A stretch of 14,104 nt of DNA from Bacillota bacterium (GTDB lineage: Bacteria > Bacillota > Bacilli > Paenibacillales > NBRC-103111), in assembly GCA_023393235.1 (NCBI GenBank), contig JAEWMH010000026.1:1-14104 (forward strand), written 5' to 3'. Both the position numbers and the translations under genes were made by a program. Below are positions 13,284 to 14,104 of the stretch, piece after piece (position 1 is the first letter of the stretch; every line of letters begins with the position of its first letter). Below the pieces are notes generated by a model that searched no databases, was not told where the DNA came from, and saw only the letters and a list, made by a program, of their open reading frames with translations.

Positions 13284-13310
13284 CCGTCGCCTTCGGGCGG
13301 CGGTTTTTTT
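13284..13310 (+). terminator. Rho-independent terminator of metNIQ
   Basis: CCGTCGCC (13284-13291) pairs with GGCGGCGG (13296-13303) around a UUCG tetraloop, with one G-U pair, followed by seven T (13304-13310). It begins 19 bp after the metQ stop. Confidence 0.94.
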
Positions 13311-13337
13311 GTTTGTGGAGCTTGCTGCTGCGGTCCG

Positions 13338-13384
13338 GCTGGGTCGCGGGCGAGGCCTGCTACGACCTCATGGATAGACCCAGC
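13338..13384. repeat. 8-bp inverted repeat hairpin after the met operon
   Basis: GCTGGGTC (13338-13345) and GACCCAGC (13377-13384) can pair, with GAGG/CCTC (13352-13355 with 13366-13369) inside. There is no T tract on either side. It might be a structured RNA or repeat; nothing in the flanks identifies it. Confidence 0.35.
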
Positions 13385-13450
13385 TTATGCACCCCTCCTC
13401 CCACCTGCCTAACAAACCACATAGCCCCGCCTCGATCCCACCTACCTTAC

Positions 13451-13625
13451 GGACAGGAGAGACGTTATTTAGCTAAAAAGCGGTCTTTTCCGGATTTCGC
13501 GGACTGCAGAGCCGTTATTTGGGGATTATGAAGGTTTGGGAGGGCTCCGAGGGTGGAATAGCGGATCGTGTGTCCTTTATGTCCGAAAAAATGGCGCGAA
13601 TGGTGAAATAACGGCTCCTGTGTCC
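13451..13625. repeat. Four-copy mirror-symmetric intergenic repeat, family B
   Basis: A 20-bp core of the form GGACnnnnGAGCCGTTATTT occurs forward at 13451-13470 and 13501-13520, exactly 50 bp apart. It occurs inverted at about 13556-13575 and 13606-13625, again 50 bp apart. Both pairs share the centre 13538. The inner 12 bp GAGCCGTTATTT at 13509-13520 is perfectly repeated in inverse at 13606-13617. A short TTTT-y-CGGA also recurs in the two outer spacers. No coding potential is apparent. The plan is the same as that of the family A element at 1005-1187, although the core sequence differs. Confidence 0.72.
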
Positions 13626-13678
13626 GGATAGTTAGGAACATGAGTAGCTGGGCGGCTGATAAACGAGAGGATTAGGGA

Positions 13679-13772
13679 TAACGGAAGGGTAGAAGCGAAG
13701 GGGGAGGGAGGAGTAACAGAAGGGAAGCAAGGAGTAACAGAAGGGAAGCAAGGAGTAACGGAAGGGTAGCCA
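13679..13772. repeat. 21-bp purine-rich tandem repeat
   Basis: GGAGTAACAGAAGGGAAGCAA occurs twice without a gap (13710-13730 and 13731-13751) and a third time with three changes (13752-13772). An outlying TAACGGAAGGG at 13679-13689 looks like an older unit. The plus strand is strongly purine-rich. The frame is not open as a protein. The TAACGG core resembles the inverted core of the nearby family B element. Confidence 0.78.
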
Positions 13773-13802
13773 GGGGTAGCGAGGGTTTCACCATATGCGG
13801 TT

Positions 13803-13823
13803 TTTCTTAAGAAACGGACGTCC
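13803..13823. promoter_or_regulatory. Two adjacent palindromes upstream of the last gene
   Basis: TTTCTTAAGAAA (13803-13814) and GGACGTCC (13816-13823) are perfect palindromes one base apart. A TATACT at 13835-13840 could be a -10 box, but no good -35 is present. This may be a control region for the gene at 13932, or chance. Confidence 0.28.
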
Positions 13824-13931
13824 TCCGCACCACGTATACTGTACCAACTGCATGAAGCACGATTGCCGCTTGTATGACACAGCTCAATGCGGGAGACTCA
13901 GGGCGGATAAGCGGAAAGGAGGAGACCGGCC

Positions 13932-14104
13932 ATGCAAATTCTGACGTATTCCTTGCTCGACGGCGGGGCAAGCTCCGCCGGATTTTACCGGAGGGTGGCG
14001 GAGCTGACCGACACCTTCCTTATATATGCGGAGGAAAAGCTGCTTCCGCAGGCGGAGAGGCTGCGCCAGCTGGCGGAACGGACCGGGGCGGAGCAGCCCC
14101 GGTC
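13932..14104 (+). CDS. Unrecognised protein, 5' end only
   Basis: The frame opens at the ATG at 13932 and continues past the right edge (57 complete codons seen). The support for a real gene is a strong AAAGGAGGAG, with AGGAGG 9 nt before the start, GC-rich codon use like its neighbours, and no stop. The visible part begins MQILTYSLLDGGASSAGFYRR, and residues about 20-50 look like a charged amphipathic helix (VAELTDTFLIYAEEKLLPQA and LRQLAER). There is no signal peptide, membrane segment or motif I recognise. It is separated from the met operon by about 620 bp of repeats and therefore has its own promoter, possibly at 13835-13840. No function can be offered. Confidence 0.8.
   Translation, partial: MQILTYSLLDGGASSAGFYRRVAELTDTFLIYAEEKLLPQAERLRQLAERTGAEQPR

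Noticed and set aside
13313..13531. 72-codon frame after the met terminator
   Set aside because: It starts at a TTG without a ribosome binding site and runs through the hairpin and the family B repeat.

Overview
The window looks like chromosome from a moderately GC-rich, endospore-forming-type Firmicute, most likely Paenibacillaceae (Paenibacillus or a close relative). The basis is strong AGGAGG-type ribosome binding sites, sigma-A-like promoters, an S-box (SAM-I) riboswitch controlling a metNIQ methionine importer, and relatives of Bacillus subtilis YwqB/YwqA, YkuI and YwzA. No phage, transposase, CRISPR, rRNA or tRNA gene was seen. The assignment is inferred from gene content and was not tested by a search.

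Layout. 1-232 (-): 5' end of a 3-mercaptopyruvate/thiosulfate sulfurtransferase. 477-734 (+): small GlsB/YeaQ-type membrane protein with its own terminator. 805-1343: gene-free stretch with an 11-bp degenerate repeat (873-1002), a four-copy mirror-symmetric element (1005-1187) and a promoter with an operator-like inverted repeat. 1344-1853 (+): GNAT acetyltransferase. 1984-6476 (+): SWIM zinc-finger protein and SNF2 helicase, overlapping by 4 nt. 6466-7659 (-): YkuI-like EAL protein, divergent from a membrane GGDEF diguanylate cyclase at 7953-8651 (+); together they form a c-di-GMP turnover pair. 8722-9255 (-): DinB/YfiT-like protein. 9360-9971 (-): acetate-transporter-family protein. 10216-13310 (+): SAM riboswitch, leader terminator, metN, metI, metQ and a UUCG-loop terminator. 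13311-13931: gene-free stretch with an inverted repeat, a second four-copy mirror-symmetric element, a 21-bp purine-rich tandem repeat and small palindromes. 13932-end (+): 5' end of an unrecognised protein.

How the genes work together. The met unit is an ATPase, permease and binding lipoprotein for methionine, shut off by SAM through the leader. The EAL and GGDEF genes could set a local c-di-GMP level. The SWIM and SNF2 proteins are probably made together and act on DNA or on DNA-protein complexes, but their process is unknown.

Most unusual signal. The two gene-free stretches carry different sequences in the same plan: two copies of a ~20-25 bp core 50 bp apart, then two inverted copies 50-51 bp apart, all arranged around a single centre. 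In both families the core ends in a TATTT-type motif. This looks like a family of intergenic palindromic elements able to form nested hairpins. The other leads are leader mini-ORFs that overlap the satP-like and metN start codons, and an alternative hairpin that could hide the metN ribosome binding site.
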